A DNA stretch of 64,000 bases, taken from Yoonia vestfoldensis SKA53. Its GTDB lineage: Bacteria > Pseudomonadota > Alphaproteobacteria > Rhodobacterales > Rhodobacteraceae. A program made the translations under genes and the position numbers. Shown piece by piece: positions 1 to 8,603 of this stretch (position 1 is the stretch's first letter; every line of letters begins with the position of its first letter). The stretch lies in assembly GCF_000152785.1 (NCBI RefSeq), contig NZ_CH672414.1, positions 1,800,639 to 1,864,638 on the forward strand. Direction: 5' to 3'. The notes below the pieces were generated by a model, which was not told the DNA's origin, searched no databases, and saw only the letters and a program-made list of their open reading frames with translations.

Positions 1-227
1 CACGCCGCGTGCTGAAACAGGAAGACCCTTTCGCCTGCACATCCTGCGCCAAGCCGTTCGGCACCAAGTCAAGCATCGAGCGTGTGATGCAAAAGCTGGA
101 AGATCACTGGATGTTCGCCGGCGATACGGGGGCAGAGCGCCGCCGGCTGCTGACGATGTGCGATGATTGCCGCACCCGCGAGGTCGTGATGGCGGGCTTT
201 GATCCGCATGAAAAGGCCGAAACCTGA
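1..227 (+). CDS. 4Fe-4S ferredoxin-type protein, C-terminal fragment (5' end outside window)
   Basis: The reading frame is open from the first base of the window, so this is only the last ~75 residues of a longer protein. The visible part has two cysteine pairs, CTSC near its start and CDDC near its end, with the text AKPFGTKSSIERV between them. I recognise this as the C-terminal tail of the large roseobacter 4Fe-4S ferredoxin-type proteins that accompany molybdo- or tungstoenzymes, which would suit the neighbouring oxyanion transporter. Both points rest on memory of the family. It converges on the ABC genes across a 74-bp gap holding a hairpin. The GTG at position 9 is internal and not the real start. 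Confidence 0.7.
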   Translation, partial: RRVLKQEDPFACTSCAKPFGTKSSIERVMQKLEDHWMFAGDTGAERRRLLTMCDDCRTREVVMAGFDPHEKAET

Positions 228-252
228 TCAGCGCGAACCGCAGGGTTCGAGT

Positions 253-274
253 GGGTGCGGCCAAGGCTGCACCC
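253..274. terminator. Hairpin between convergent genes
   Basis: GGGTGC at 253-258 pairs with GCACCC at 269-274, and the stem continues through GCC/GGC to a very tight loop. It sits between the ends of the convergent ferredoxin-type gene and the ABC ATPase gene, so it may end transcripts from either side. There is no clear U-tract on either strand. Confidence 0.4.
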
Positions 275-301
275 TGACGCCCAAGCGACAGACAAGCCGC
301 T

Positions 302-1024
302 TCACAATACCAGATCACCGTTCAGAAACGCCGCTGCCTGCGCCGATGCAGGTCCGGCAAAAAACACCGCAGCGGGCAATATTTCGACGACCTGCCCAGC
401 GTGGACGAACAACACCTCATCGGCAAGACGGCGGGCCTGGCCCAGGTCATGGGTGGACATCACGACCCTTGTGCCATCCGCACAGGCGGCATGCAGGATG
501 GCCTCGATTTCCTGCGTGGCGTGACCATCAAGATTGGCGCAAGGTTCGTCCAGAAACAGCACCTGCGGGGCCGTGACCAAGGCGCGCGCCAATGCGAGTT
601 TCTGTTTTTCCCCGCCTGATAGCACCGTCGCTGCACGCAAAACCGCAGACCCCAGCCCGACACGTGCGGCCCAAACATCCGCCGCAGCGCGGGCGTCACG
701 GCGGTTCACGCCGCGCAGAACTAGCGGATAGGCGATATTGTCGCGAACCGTGCGGCGCATCATGATCGGCGCCTGAAAGACGAATGATTGCGCCGCATGC
801 GCCTGCGCATCGCTGACGGCCCAAGCTTTGTGACCAGCCGATATCCGGTCAAGCCCGTGCATCGCGCGCAGCAATGTGGTCTTGCCGCTGCCATTCGGCC
901 CGACGACCACGCTGATCCCCTTGCCCTGCAAAGTCAGCGACACCGGGCCAAGAATATGCTTGCCACGCCGCTTGACCGTGATCTCTCGCAATGTCAGCGG
1001 CAGGATGTTGTGTTCGTTTACCAT
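302..1024 (-). CDS. tupC: Tungstate/molybdate-type ABC transporter ATP-binding protein
   Basis: This is an ABC ATPase of about 240 residues. It has Walker A GPNGSGKTT, signature LSGGEKQKLALARAL, Walker B VLFLDEPCANLD and the switch histidine in STHD. It should power import of an oxyanion through the TupB-like permease encoded just upstream. I place the start at the ATG at 1022-1024, which overlaps the permease stop as ATGGTAA; a longer frame reaches 1063 but adds residues unlike the family. The TupC assignment comes from the partner permease and the compact size; a phosphate- or sulfate-type ABC protein is the main alternative. Confidence 0.75.
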   Translation of the reverse strand: MVNEHNILPLTLREITVKRRGKHILGPVSLTLQGKGISVVVGPNGSGKTTLLRAMHGLDRISAGHKAWAVSDAQAHAAQSFVFQAPIMMRRTVRDNIAYPLVLRGVNRRDARAAADVWAARVGLGSAVLRAATVLSGGEKQKLALARALVTAPQVLFLDEPCANLDGHATQEIEAILHAACADGTRVVMSTHDLGQARRLADEVLFVHAGQVVEILPAAVFFAGPASAQAAAFLNGDLVL

Positions 1025-1725
1025 CTGCTGCCCTGTTCCGTCCGGGACAGGACATGAATACAAAGGTTAACCACCACCGCGAGCCCGATCAGGATGAACC
1101 CCAAGGCAAGCGCCAGCGCGAATTCTCCGCGCCCCGTCTCAAGCGAGATTGCCGAGGTCAGCACGCGTGTCGCATTGTCGATATTGCCGCCGACGATCAT
1201 GATCGCCCCAACTTCACCAATGCCGCGCCCGAAACCGGCCAGCTGCGCCGTCAACAAGGTGCGTCGCCCATCCCAGACCAGCGTGGCGATACGCTGCCTG
1301 CGCGACGCATGCAGCGAGATCAGCAAATCATGATAATCCGCCCATAATTCCCGCATCGCCTGATGCGCAACCGAGGCGACAAGCGGCGTGATGATGATGA
1401 CCTGCGCAATGATCATCGCCGTTGGCGTGAACAACAGGCCCAGCACGCCAAAAGGGCCGGACCGCGACAGCATGATATACACAATCAGCCCCACGACGAC
1501 CGGCGGCAGCCCCATCAGCGCATTGAGCAGCGCAATCACATAACGCCGTCCGGGAAACCGCGTGATCGCCAGCCATGCCCCCAATGGCAAGCCAATGACA
1601 GACGCAACGGCTGTCGCGCTCAGGGTCACATGAAGCGACCGCAGCGTAATCTCGATCAGTTCAGGGTCCAGTGACACAACCAACCGGGCAGCCGTGGCAA
1701 AGCCATCTGCAATATCGCTCATCAC
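1018..1725 (-). CDS. tupB: Tungstate/molybdate-type ABC transporter permease
   Basis: A 235-residue integral membrane protein with five to six hydrophobic segments. The binding-protein-dependent permease loop is seen in the region GFGRGIGEVGAIMIVGGNI, where the cytoplasmic EAA-type loop contacts the ATPase. The family makes inner-membrane channels for tungstate (TupB) or molybdate. It is co-transcribed with the ATPase, overlapping it by seven bases. No periplasmic binding protein gene is adjacent: the 161 bp upstream (1726-1886) hold no convincing gene. The substrate is therefore inferred from resemblance only. Confidence 0.75.
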   Translation of the reverse strand: MMSDIADGFATAARLVVSLDPELIEITLRSLHVTLSATAVASVIGLPLGAWLAITRFPGRRYVIALLNALMGLPPVVVGLIVYIMLSRSGPFGVLGLLFTPTAMIIAQVIIITPLVASVAHQAMRELWADYHDLLISLHASRRQRIATLVWDGRRTLLTAQLAGFGRGIGEVGAIMIVGGNIDNATRVLTSAISLETGRGEFALALALGFILIGLAVVVNLCIHVLSRTEQGSRW

Positions 1726-1886
1726 TTATCCATTGCCGGTGTCACGCCTGAAACCCGCCGTACAACACCACCGCGCTGCACCGCTGGCGTGCAGTATCAG
1801 CAATAAGCTTGTGACAACAAGCCCCTCAGCTGCGCGATGCTGACAGGGCAAGGGTGACATTGCAGCAGCGGCCAACGCCTCTTTGT

Positions 1887-2441
1887 CTAGGCGGCAGGTG
1901 CGGCACTTTTCCATTGCTGAGGGGAAACATAGACAATCCGATCATCCAGACTGATCATCACTTCGCCGTCCTGAATATTGACCTGCAACTTCATGGCGCG
2001 GCCAGCAAGTGCCGCAAGCGTATCCGTGTCGGCCTGCGGAAAATTGACGACTTGAAGATTGTCAAAACGAATGGTGCTGTTCTTGATCTTGTCCCACCAG
2101 ATTTCAGCGGTGCGGCCGCCATAGGGATAGACGACCACCTTGCCAGCTTTGCCGCAGGACTGACGCAGCACCTTTTCGCTAGGCAAACCCAAGGCCACCC
2201 AAACGTCAAGTTCGCCGCTCAGGCTTTTTTGCCAGATGTCGGGTTCGTCGTCGGTCGAAAGGCCCTTGGTCATTTCCAGATGCTCATGGGCATTCAACGC
2301 GAAAGCAACGATGCGCACCATCAGCCGTTCATCGGTCTCTGACGGATGCTTGGCCAGCGTCAGCTTATGGGTCTCGTAATAGTGACGGTCCATGTCCGAG
2401 ACCGACAGCTCGACTTTGTAAATTGTGGCGTTTTGCGCCAT
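1887..2441 (-). CDS. yaeQ: YaeQ family protein
   Basis: A 184-residue protein that matches the YaeQ family along its whole length. It opens with the typical ATIYKVELSVSDMDRHYY and has the core SLSGELDVWVALGLPSEKVL. YaeQ proteins have a PD-(D/E)XK nuclease-like fold and were first noted as suppressors of rfaH loss in enterobacteria; their biochemical role is still unclear. It is a single-gene unit, divergent from the TRAP transporter across 239 bp. The start at 2441 gives the family's usual N-terminus. Confidence 0.88.
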   Translation of the reverse strand: MAQNATIYKVELSVSDMDRHYYETHKLTLAKHPSETDERLMVRIVAFALNAHEHLEMTKGLSTDDEPDIWQKSLSGELDVWVALGLPSEKVLRQSCGKAGKVVVYPYGGRTAEIWWDKIKNSTIRFDNLQVVNFPQADTDTLAALAGRAMKLQVNIQDGEVMISLDDRIVYVSPQQWKSAAPAA

Positions 2442-2680
2442 GATCAGCCCCTAATCTTGCACGATCGTGGTGCCTACTCTGTTTAGGGCGCTTTGGAAAG
2501 CAGGCGCGCAGATCAATGCGCTGCGGCCCCGTCTGTGCCGCCTTGGACGAAAAATACCATCACCAGCCCAAAAATCGGCCCAAAAAACTGTCCTCATCCG
2601 GCAGCTTGCGCTACACAGTCACCATCCCGGCCATAAACCGGGCAAGGGAGGGCGCAAAGCCCACAAATGGAGGAGACATC

Positions 2681-3664
2681 ATGACGACATCTACCGGTCG
2701 GGGGCTGAAAGCCCTTTTCGCACCCATCGCCATCGTAGCATTCGGGATCGGTTCTGCCGCACAGGCGCAAGAACTGTCGATCGCCACAGGTGGCACAGGC
2801 GGCGTTTATTACCCCTATGGCGGCGGTCTGGCCGAAGTGATCAACAACCATGTGGACGGCTACAGCGCCAGCGTCGAAGTCACCGGCGCCTCGGTCGAGA
2901 ATATGGCCTTGGTCCAGCGCGGCGACAGCGACATCGCGATCGCCTTGGCCGATACGGTCTATCAGGCCTATACTGGCACCGGCGCTTTTGAAGGCCGCCA
3001 GATTGGTGAAGCACGCGCCTTGGCGTCGATCTATCCAAACGCCGTGCAACTGGTCACGCTGGCCGATAGCGGGATCACCAGCATGCAAGACCTGCGCGGA
3101 CAGCGCGTTTCGGTCGGCGCACCGGGATCGGGCACCGAACTGAGCGCGCAGATCATCCTGGCTGCCAATGGAATCACCTATGACGATTTCGACCCACAGC
3201 GCCTGAACTTCAACGAAACCGCCGATGCGATCCGTGACGGTGACATCGTCGCCGGTTTCTGGAGCGTGGGGCCACCCACATCGTCGATCATGAACCTGGC
3301 CGCGACACGTGCGATTTCCATCATCGGCCTGTCTGCAGACGAAATCGCAAACGCCCGCGCAGCCGAACCGACATTTGCGCCCTTTGCGCTGCGCGCAGGC
3401 CTTTACGACGGGATGGCCGAGGCCGTGCAGACGATCTCGACACCCAACGTGCTGATCGTGCATGCCGATATGGACGAGGAACTGGCCTATAACATCACCA
3501 AGGCGATGTATGAAAACGTAGCCGATCTGATCGCGATCCATCCGGCAGCAAACGACACGACGATCGACTTCTCGGTCGCATCGACGCCGATCCCGTTCCA
3601 CCCAGGCGCGCTGCGCTATCTCGAAGAGGTGGGTGCAGCGGTACAGGATCACCAGCGCCCATGA
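2681..3664 (+). CDS. TAXI-family TRAP transporter solute-binding protein
   Basis: This is the periplasmic binding component of a TAXI-type tripartite ATP-independent transporter. A signal peptide runs over residues 1-29 and ends at AQA before QELSIATGGTGGVYYPYGGG, the glycine-rich opening typical of TAXI proteins. The mature domain is about 300 residues. I chose the ATG at 2681 because AGGAG lies 7 bases ahead and the signal peptide starts there; the frame is open further upstream but without a signal. The stop overlaps the next gene as ATGA. Known TAXI ligands include glutamate and other organic acids; the substrate here cannot be read from sequence. Confidence 0.9.
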   Translation: MTTSTGRGLKALFAPIAIVAFGIGSAAQAQELSIATGGTGGVYYPYGGGLAEVINNHVDGYSASVEVTGASVENMALVQRGDSDIAIALADTVYQAYTGTGAFEGRQIGEARALASIYPNAVQLVTLADSGITSMQDLRGQRVSVGAPGSGTELSAQIILAANGITYDDFDPQRLNFNETADAIRDGDIVAGFWSVGPPTSSIMNLAATRAISIIGLSADEIANARAAEPTFAPFALRAGLYDGMAEAVQTISTPNVLIVHADMDEELAYNITKAMYENVADLIAIHPAANDTTIDFSVASTPIPFHPGALRYLEEVGAAVQDHQRP

Positions 3665-4137
3665 TCACGACCAATGCAGGGCGGCACGGATGTGCCGCCC
3701 TTCTTTGTGCCGCGCTTTTCGCGGGCGGACCTGCCATGGCGCAGCCTGTGCTAGTGGTGGAAACCACTGACGCGCCGCTGGGTGAACTGCCGTTTCAGCC
3801 CGGTGCTGAAATCTGCTTGCGGTGGAACCATTCCGTCACCGGTGGTGCCGTGGCAGATTGTTTCGAGAATGTGGCAGGCCAACTGACCCTGACGCGGTCC
3901 TATCTGCATGATTTCGCCGCAGGCTTGGGCGAGGTTGCAGGCCGCGGCCGGATCGCGCCAGCCGCAACGGGCGGGTACTGGATCACCGAGATCGCCGAAC
4001 CGATCCCCGACAATTCACTGGGCCTGCGGGTCGGCCCTGCTGCGGTAAACCACCGCTTGACCAGCGCCGGTCAGGCAATCGCGCTAAGCCAGATTGCCCC
4101 CGATACCGCCGTGCGGCTGACACTGCGCCCCAACTGA
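3661..4137 (+). CDS. DUF1850 domain protein
   Basis: A 158-residue exported protein with a signal peptide that probably ends at AMAQP (about residue 28), followed by a beta-rich domain with the DUF1850 feature CLRWNHSVTGG. DUF1850 genes regularly sit between the binding protein and the fused permease of TAXI TRAP systems, exactly as here, so a role in that transporter is likely but unproven. It overlaps the binding-protein gene by four bases, and 31 bp separate it from the permease gene. These three genes form one operon. Confidence 0.8.
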   Translation: MITTNAGRHGCAALLCAALFAGGPAMAQPVLVVETTDAPLGELPFQPGAEICLRWNHSVTGGAVADCFENVAGQLTLTRSYLHDFAAGLGEVAGRGRIAPAATGGYWITEIAEPIPDNSLGLRVGPAAVNHRLTSAGQAIALSQIAPDTAVRLTLRPN

Positions 4138-4168
4138 CAGCCGCCATCTGAACCGACAGGAACAAGAC

Positions 4169-6217
4169 ATGAGCAGCCAGACATCCGACACGTCCCACAA
4201 GAATCAAGACCTGACCGACCTGCCGCCCGCCATGCGGTCGGCCGATGAGGTCCAGCCGCGCCCGATCCTGTGGACCATCACCATCGTCGCGATCACGATG
4301 TCTTTGTTCCAGATGTATACCGCAGGGATCGAACCGCTGGGCTTGTTCTATCAACGCTCGGCGCATCTGGGGTTTATTCTGTTTCTGGCCTTCCTGATCT
4401 TTCCGGTCACCGGCACCACGCGCCCGCGCGGCAGCATCGGCTGGATCATCGACGCGATTTGTCTGACCGCTGCCTTTCTTAGCGGGTTCTATATTTTCTA
4501 TTTCCTTGATGACATCATCAACCGCGCGGGCTGGTGGTCGCGCACCGATATCGTGATGGGCATCATCGCCACGCTTGCCGTGCTGGAGGCCAGTCGCCGT
4601 GTCGTGGGCCTTGGCATGACCATCATCGGCCTGATCGCCATCGCCTATGCGCTGGCCGGACCGCGGGGCGCGCTGCCAGGACTGGGCGAATGGATGCCTG
4701 GCATCCTGTCGCATCGCGGGGCCAGCGTGGACCGTCTGGTGGGCCAGCTCTATCTGGGACAAGAGGGGATTTTCGGCCTGCCTTTGGGTGTTGCTGCAAC
4801 CTATGTCTTCATGTTCGTCCTGTTCGGCGCATTTCTCGAAGTCACAGGTGCAGGCAAGTTTTTCATCGATCTGGCCTTTGCTGCGACAGGCCGCAAGGCA
4901 GGTGGGCCCGCCAAGGCGGCAGTGATCGCATCGGCAGGAATGGGGTCGATTTCAGGCTCGGCTATTGCGAATGTCGTGACGACGGGGGCCTTTACGATCC
5001 CGCTGATGAAAAAGCTGGGCTATAAACCCAAAGAGGCCGGCGGGATCGAGGCAGCAGCATCGACTGGCGGGCAGATCACGCCACCCTTGATGGGCGCGGG
5101 GGCGTTTCTCATTTCTGAATATACCAACGTGCCTTACATCGACATCGTCATGGTCTCGATCTTTCCGGCGATCCTGTATCTGGGCACGGTCTATCTGTTC
5201 GTGCATCTGGTGGCGATGAAGGCGGGCATGACCGGCTTGTCCGCCGCCGACTTGCCGATCGTGCGCAATGTGCTGGCGGCGGGGTGGCAATTCATCGTGC
5301 CGCTGGTGGTGCTGATCTATCTGTTGGTCAACAACATCTCGCCCACGCGGGTGGGGTTCTGGGCGATCCTGTCGGTGATTGCCGTCACCGCCTTGCGCGC
5401 AGGGTTCACGCTGATCGTGCTGGACCCCAAGAACGGCACGCCTCTGACCGCTGACCGGCTGAAGGCATCGATCCTGAGCGGTCTGACGCTGGTCGCCAAA
5501 GCGCTGGAACTGGGCGCGCGCAATGCTGTCGCGGTCAGCGTCGCCTGCGCTGTCGCGGGCATCATCGTGGGGGTTGTGGGCCTGACAGGGCTGGGGCTGA
5601 AGTTTTCATCCATGATGATCTCGCTCTCGGGCGGCAGCCTGCCGCTGGCGCTGGTCTTCGTGCTGCTGGCCAGCCTGATCCTTGGCATGGGCCTGCCAGT
5701 GACCGCCGCTTATATCGTGCTGATCGTGCTGGTCGGGCCTGCGCTGCACAACGAGTTCGGCGTGCCGCTGTTGATCGCGCATCTGGTGGTGTTCTGGTAT
5801 TCCCAAGACAGCAACGTCACCCCGCCCATAGCACTTGCGGGGTTTGCAGGCGCGGCGATTGCAGGCTCCAAGCCGATGGAAACCAGCATGCAGGCGTGGA
5901 AATACGCCAAGGGCCTGTACCTGATCCCCGCCTTCATGGTGTTCAACCCCGAGATCATCATGGGCGGCGAGACGTGGTATGTGATCTGGACCGGGATCAT
6001 GATCGTGATCGGGCTGATAGGCTTTGCCGCCGCGATCGAAGGCTATCTGTTCACATGGATGGACAATCTGTCCCGCCTGCTGGTGGTGCCGGGTGTGATC
6101 GCGATCTTCAACCCCGATGCGATGATCGAGGCGGCAGGCGCGCTGGTGGTCTTGGCGCTGCTGGTCTGGAACTGGCTGAAATCCCGCAGCGCACAAAGTG
6201 TCGCGCGCACAGGCTGA
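4169..6217 (+). CDS. TAXI TRAP transporter fused permease (DctQM-type)
   Basis: A 682-residue membrane protein made of the small (about four-helix) and large (about twelve-helix) TRAP permease subunits fused in one chain, as is normal for TAXI systems. The large-subunit signatures GSISGSAIANVVTTGAFTIP and GMGLPVTAAYIVL are clear, and the second half repeats the fold with QDSNVTPPIALAGFAGAAIAG. It should use a Na+ or H+ gradient to take up the ligand delivered by the upstream binding protein. AGGAA lies 10 bases before the start codon. It converges on doeB over 58 bp. Confidence 0.92.
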   Translation: MSSQTSDTSHKNQDLTDLPPAMRSADEVQPRPILWTITIVAITMSLFQMYTAGIEPLGLFYQRSAHLGFILFLAFLIFPVTGTTRPRGSIGWIIDAICLTAAFLSGFYIFYFLDDIINRAGWWSRTDIVMGIIATLAVLEASRRVVGLGMTIIGLIAIAYALAGPRGALPGLGEWMPGILSHRGASVDRLVGQLYLGQEGIFGLPLGVAATYVFMFVLFGAFLEVTGAGKFFIDLAFAATGRKAGGPAKAAVIASAGMGSISGSAIANVVTTGAFTIPLMKKLGYKPKEAGGIEAAASTGGQITPPLMGAGAFLISEYTNVPYIDIVMVSIFPAILYLGTVYLFVHLVAMKAGMTGLSAADLPIVRNVLAAGWQFIVPLVVLIYLLVNNISPTRVGFWAILSVIAVTALRAGFTLIVLDPKNGTPLTADRLKASILSGLTLVAKALELGARNAVAVSVACAVAGIIVGVVGLTGLGLKFSSMMISLSGGSLPLALVFVLLASLILGMGLPVTAAYIVLIVLVGPALHNEFGVPLLIAHLVVFWYSQDSNVTPPIALAGFAGAAIAGSKPMETSMQAWKYAKGLYLIPAFMVFNPEIIMGGETWYVIWTGIMIVIGLIGFAAAIEGYLFTWMDNLSRLLVVPGVIAIFNPDAMIEAAGALVVLALLVWNWLKSRSAQSVARTG

Positions 6218-6275
6218 CCAACGACCCGCTGTGGTGCAGGTCGCACGGGCCATGTGATCACCCCGCTGGCCGCGG

Positions 6276-7253
6276 TCAGGTGACCACGGCGACCAGTGCG
6301 ACGAAATCCCCGACCTTGACCAACCCCGGCACATGCCGCGCGGTCAGGATACCGGTGCAGGCGGCGTGGCAGATCACGGGTGGCACACCGGTGCGGTCGG
6401 CAGGCCAGATCCGCGCGATCGGCTGGTCCTTTGCCACGGGATCGCCCAGATCGACCAGATAGTCGATCAGCCCCGCGTGATGCGAAAAGACAAAGCAGCT
6501 GTCGTCGGGCATATCCAGTTGTACGGTCGGACCCACCTGCAATGCGCCCGCCATGATCCCTGCATGGATCAGCAGATTGCGGATGCCCTTGCGCGCAATC
6601 GCGACACTGCGCGCCGTCGCCATGCCAGCCCCGCCCAGTTCGGTGGTGACAAAGGTCTTGCCCTGATTTTCAACTTCGGTGTCGAACATGCCGACGGCGT
6701 CGATTTCCAGCATCCGCACCGAATAGGGCGCGTTGAAGGCTTGCATCGCTGCCATGCAGGCGGCCTCTTGCGCTTTGTCGGGCAGGATATGGGCGGCGGC
6801 GAAGGGCAGAAAATCCAGCGTGCGCCCGCCGGAATGGAAATCCAGCACGATATCGGCCAAAGGCACCAGTTCGGTCGCGATGTAATGGCAGATCTTCTGC
6901 GTCACGCTGCCATCCGCACGGCCCGGAAAGCTGCGGTTCATGTTCGCGCCGTCAATGGGTGAACAGCGCGCGCCTTTGGCAAAGGCGGGCAGGTTCATCA
7001 TCGGCAAAATGATGACACGGCCCGTGATCTGATCAGGCTGCAAGGTGGCGGCCAATTCCTGCAAGGCCACTGGCCCTTCGTATTCATCGCCGTGATTGGC
7101 ACCGGTCAGCAAGGCCGTCGGCCCGTCACCATTGGCAATGACGGTGATCGGGGTCATGACCGACCCCCATGCGCTGTCATCGCGGCTATAGGGCAGTTTC
7201 AGGAAACCGTGGTGGACACCCTGTGCATCAAGCGGGATGGTCGGGGTAATCAT
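6276..7253 (-). CDS. doeB: N-acetyl-diaminobutyrate deacetylase DoeB (succinylglutamate desuccinylase/aspartoacylase family)
   Basis: A zinc amidohydrolase of about 325 residues. The zinc-binding text GANHGDEYEG and the following DFHSGG are the hallmarks of the desuccinylase/aspartoacylase family. In ectoine catabolism DoeB removes the acetyl group from N-alpha-acetyl-2,4-diaminobutyrate made by DoeA, giving 2,4-diaminobutyrate. The start is the ATG at 7251-7253, which overlaps the doeA stop as ATGA; the frame extends upstream but inside doeA. The pairing with doeA makes the DoeB role much likelier than a general aspartoacylase. Confidence 0.87.
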   Translation of the reverse strand: MITPTIPLDAQGVHHGFLKLPYSRDDSAWGSVMTPITVIANGDGPTALLTGANHGDEYEGPVALQELAATLQPDQITGRVIILPMMNLPAFAKGARCSPIDGANMNRSFPGRADGSVTQKICHYIATELVPLADIVLDFHSGGRTLDFLPFAAAHILPDKAQEAACMAAMQAFNAPYSVRMLEIDAVGMFDTEVENQGKTFVTTELGGAGMATARSVAIARKGIRNLLIHAGIMAGALQVGPTVQLDMPDDSCFVFSHHAGLIDYLVDLGDPVAKDQPIARIWPADRTGVPPVICHAACTGILTARHVPGLVKVGDFVALVAVVT

Positions 7254-8434
7254 GCCTTGACCACCAGCGCGCGGGGGGTCTTGCAGAAACATTCATAGCC
7301 CGTGTCGGTGATCAGGATAGGTTCGGTAATTTCCAACCCGCCATCATCCAGCCACAACGCCGGCATGAAATGGAACGTCATGCCCGGTTCCAGAATGGTC
7401 GTATCCCCCTTGCGGAACGATATCGTGCGCTCGCCCCAGTCGGGCGGATAGCTGATCCCGATGGCGTAACCACAGCGGCTGTCCTTGACATAGCCCGCCT
7501 TGTTCAGCGCGGCGTTGAATGCATTGGCGATATCCTGCGCCTGATTGCCGGGGCGGGCCTGTTCCAACCCCGCCTCGACCGCGTCGAGCACGGCGGCCTC
7601 GGCGTCGCGGTATTTGTCGGGGACCTTGCCCAGAAACAGCGTCCGCGATTGCGGGCATTGATAGCGGCGGTGCGCGCCAGCGATCTCGAAAAACGTGGCC
7701 TCGCCAGTTTTCATCGGGCGGTCGTCCCATGTCAGATGGGGCGCGGTGGCATCCATGCCAGACGGGGCCATCGGCACAATCGCCGGATAATCGCCCCAAT
7801 GGCCATCCGCCCCCCTGATCCCCGTAGCGTAAATATCGGCGATCAGATCATTCTTGCGCAGGCCCGGTTCAGCCAGTTCGACGATGCGGGCATGCATGGT
7901 TTCAACAATGCGGGCGGCCCGGCGCATATAGTCAATCTCGCGGTCAGATTTGACGGCGCGCTGCCAGTTCACAAGCCCCGTGCAATCGCTGATCCGCGCT
8001 TTTGGTAGGCCCGCCAGCAGTGCGGCGTGGGCAGCGGCGGAATAGTAATAATTGTCCATCTCGACGCCGATCCGTGCCTGCGCCAGCCCCAGCTCGGCCA
8101 GTAGTTTCGCCAGTTCCTGCATCGGATGCTTGTCGGGGTTTTGCACGAAGGTATCATCATAGCCGCGGATATTATCGTCGCTTTCCATGAACACGGTGCG
8201 CCGCGCGCCCAATGTGTCCATGGCGCGGCCCCACCAGACCGGATCGCCGTCATGGGTCAGGATCACGCCCTGAAAGACGTAAAATGACCACCCGTCATAG
8301 CCCGTCAGCCACGACATGTTTGACGGGTCGGTGACAAAGATCGCATCCAGCCCGCGCAGCTGCATCTCGGCACGGGTCTTGGTGATGCGGCGCAGATATT
8401 CAGTGGTCGGGAAATTCGCCTCGAAAGTGGTCAT
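7250..8434 (-). CDS. doeA: Ectoine hydrolase DoeA (M24/creatinase family)
   Basis: A 394-residue pita-bread-fold protein with a creatinase-type N-terminal domain and the M24 domain in the second half (FFEIAGAHRRYQCPQSRTLFLG). DoeA opens the ectoine ring to N-acetyl-diaminobutyrate in the cytoplasm. It is the first gene of a two-gene operon with doeB. The gene is divergent from a class III transaminase across 169 bp. The regulator, transporter, dehydrogenase and ring-modifying genes that often join doeA/doeB in roseobacters are not in this window, so the pathway must be completed elsewhere if it is active. Confidence 0.87.
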   Translation of the reverse strand: MTTFEANFPTTEYLRRITKTRAEMQLRGLDAIFVTDPSNMSWLTGYDGWSFYVFQGVILTHDGDPVWWGRAMDTLGARRTVFMESDDNIRGYDDTFVQNPDKHPMQELAKLLAELGLAQARIGVEMDNYYYSAAAHAALLAGLPKARISDCTGLVNWQRAVKSDREIDYMRRAARIVETMHARIVELAEPGLRKNDLIADIYATGIRGADGHWGDYPAIVPMAPSGMDATAPHLTWDDRPMKTGEATFFEIAGAHRRYQCPQSRTLFLGKVPDKYRDAEAAVLDAVEAGLEQARPGNQAQDIANAFNAALNKAGYVKDSRCGYAIGISYPPDWGERTISFRKGDTTILEPGMTFHFMPALWLDDGGLEITEPILITDTGYECFCKTPRALVVKA

Positions 8435-8603
8435 TGGTTGGCCTTCGGTTAGAGCTTTGAGGCCAAAGCTGGGCTGTTTCGCGCCCCCACGCTATACCCC
8501 AACACCGGCAAACCATGTCGCTTTCCGACAAAGAGCGTCCGTCATGGGCTGGAGGCCACAGGCCATCCCGCCTAGACTGCCTGTAAATCTGATGGAGAAT
8601 GTG

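Noticed and set aside
1726-1914. A 62-codon frame upstream of tupB as a tupA remnant
   Set aside because: No signal peptide of the right type and no similarity to binding proteins that I can see.
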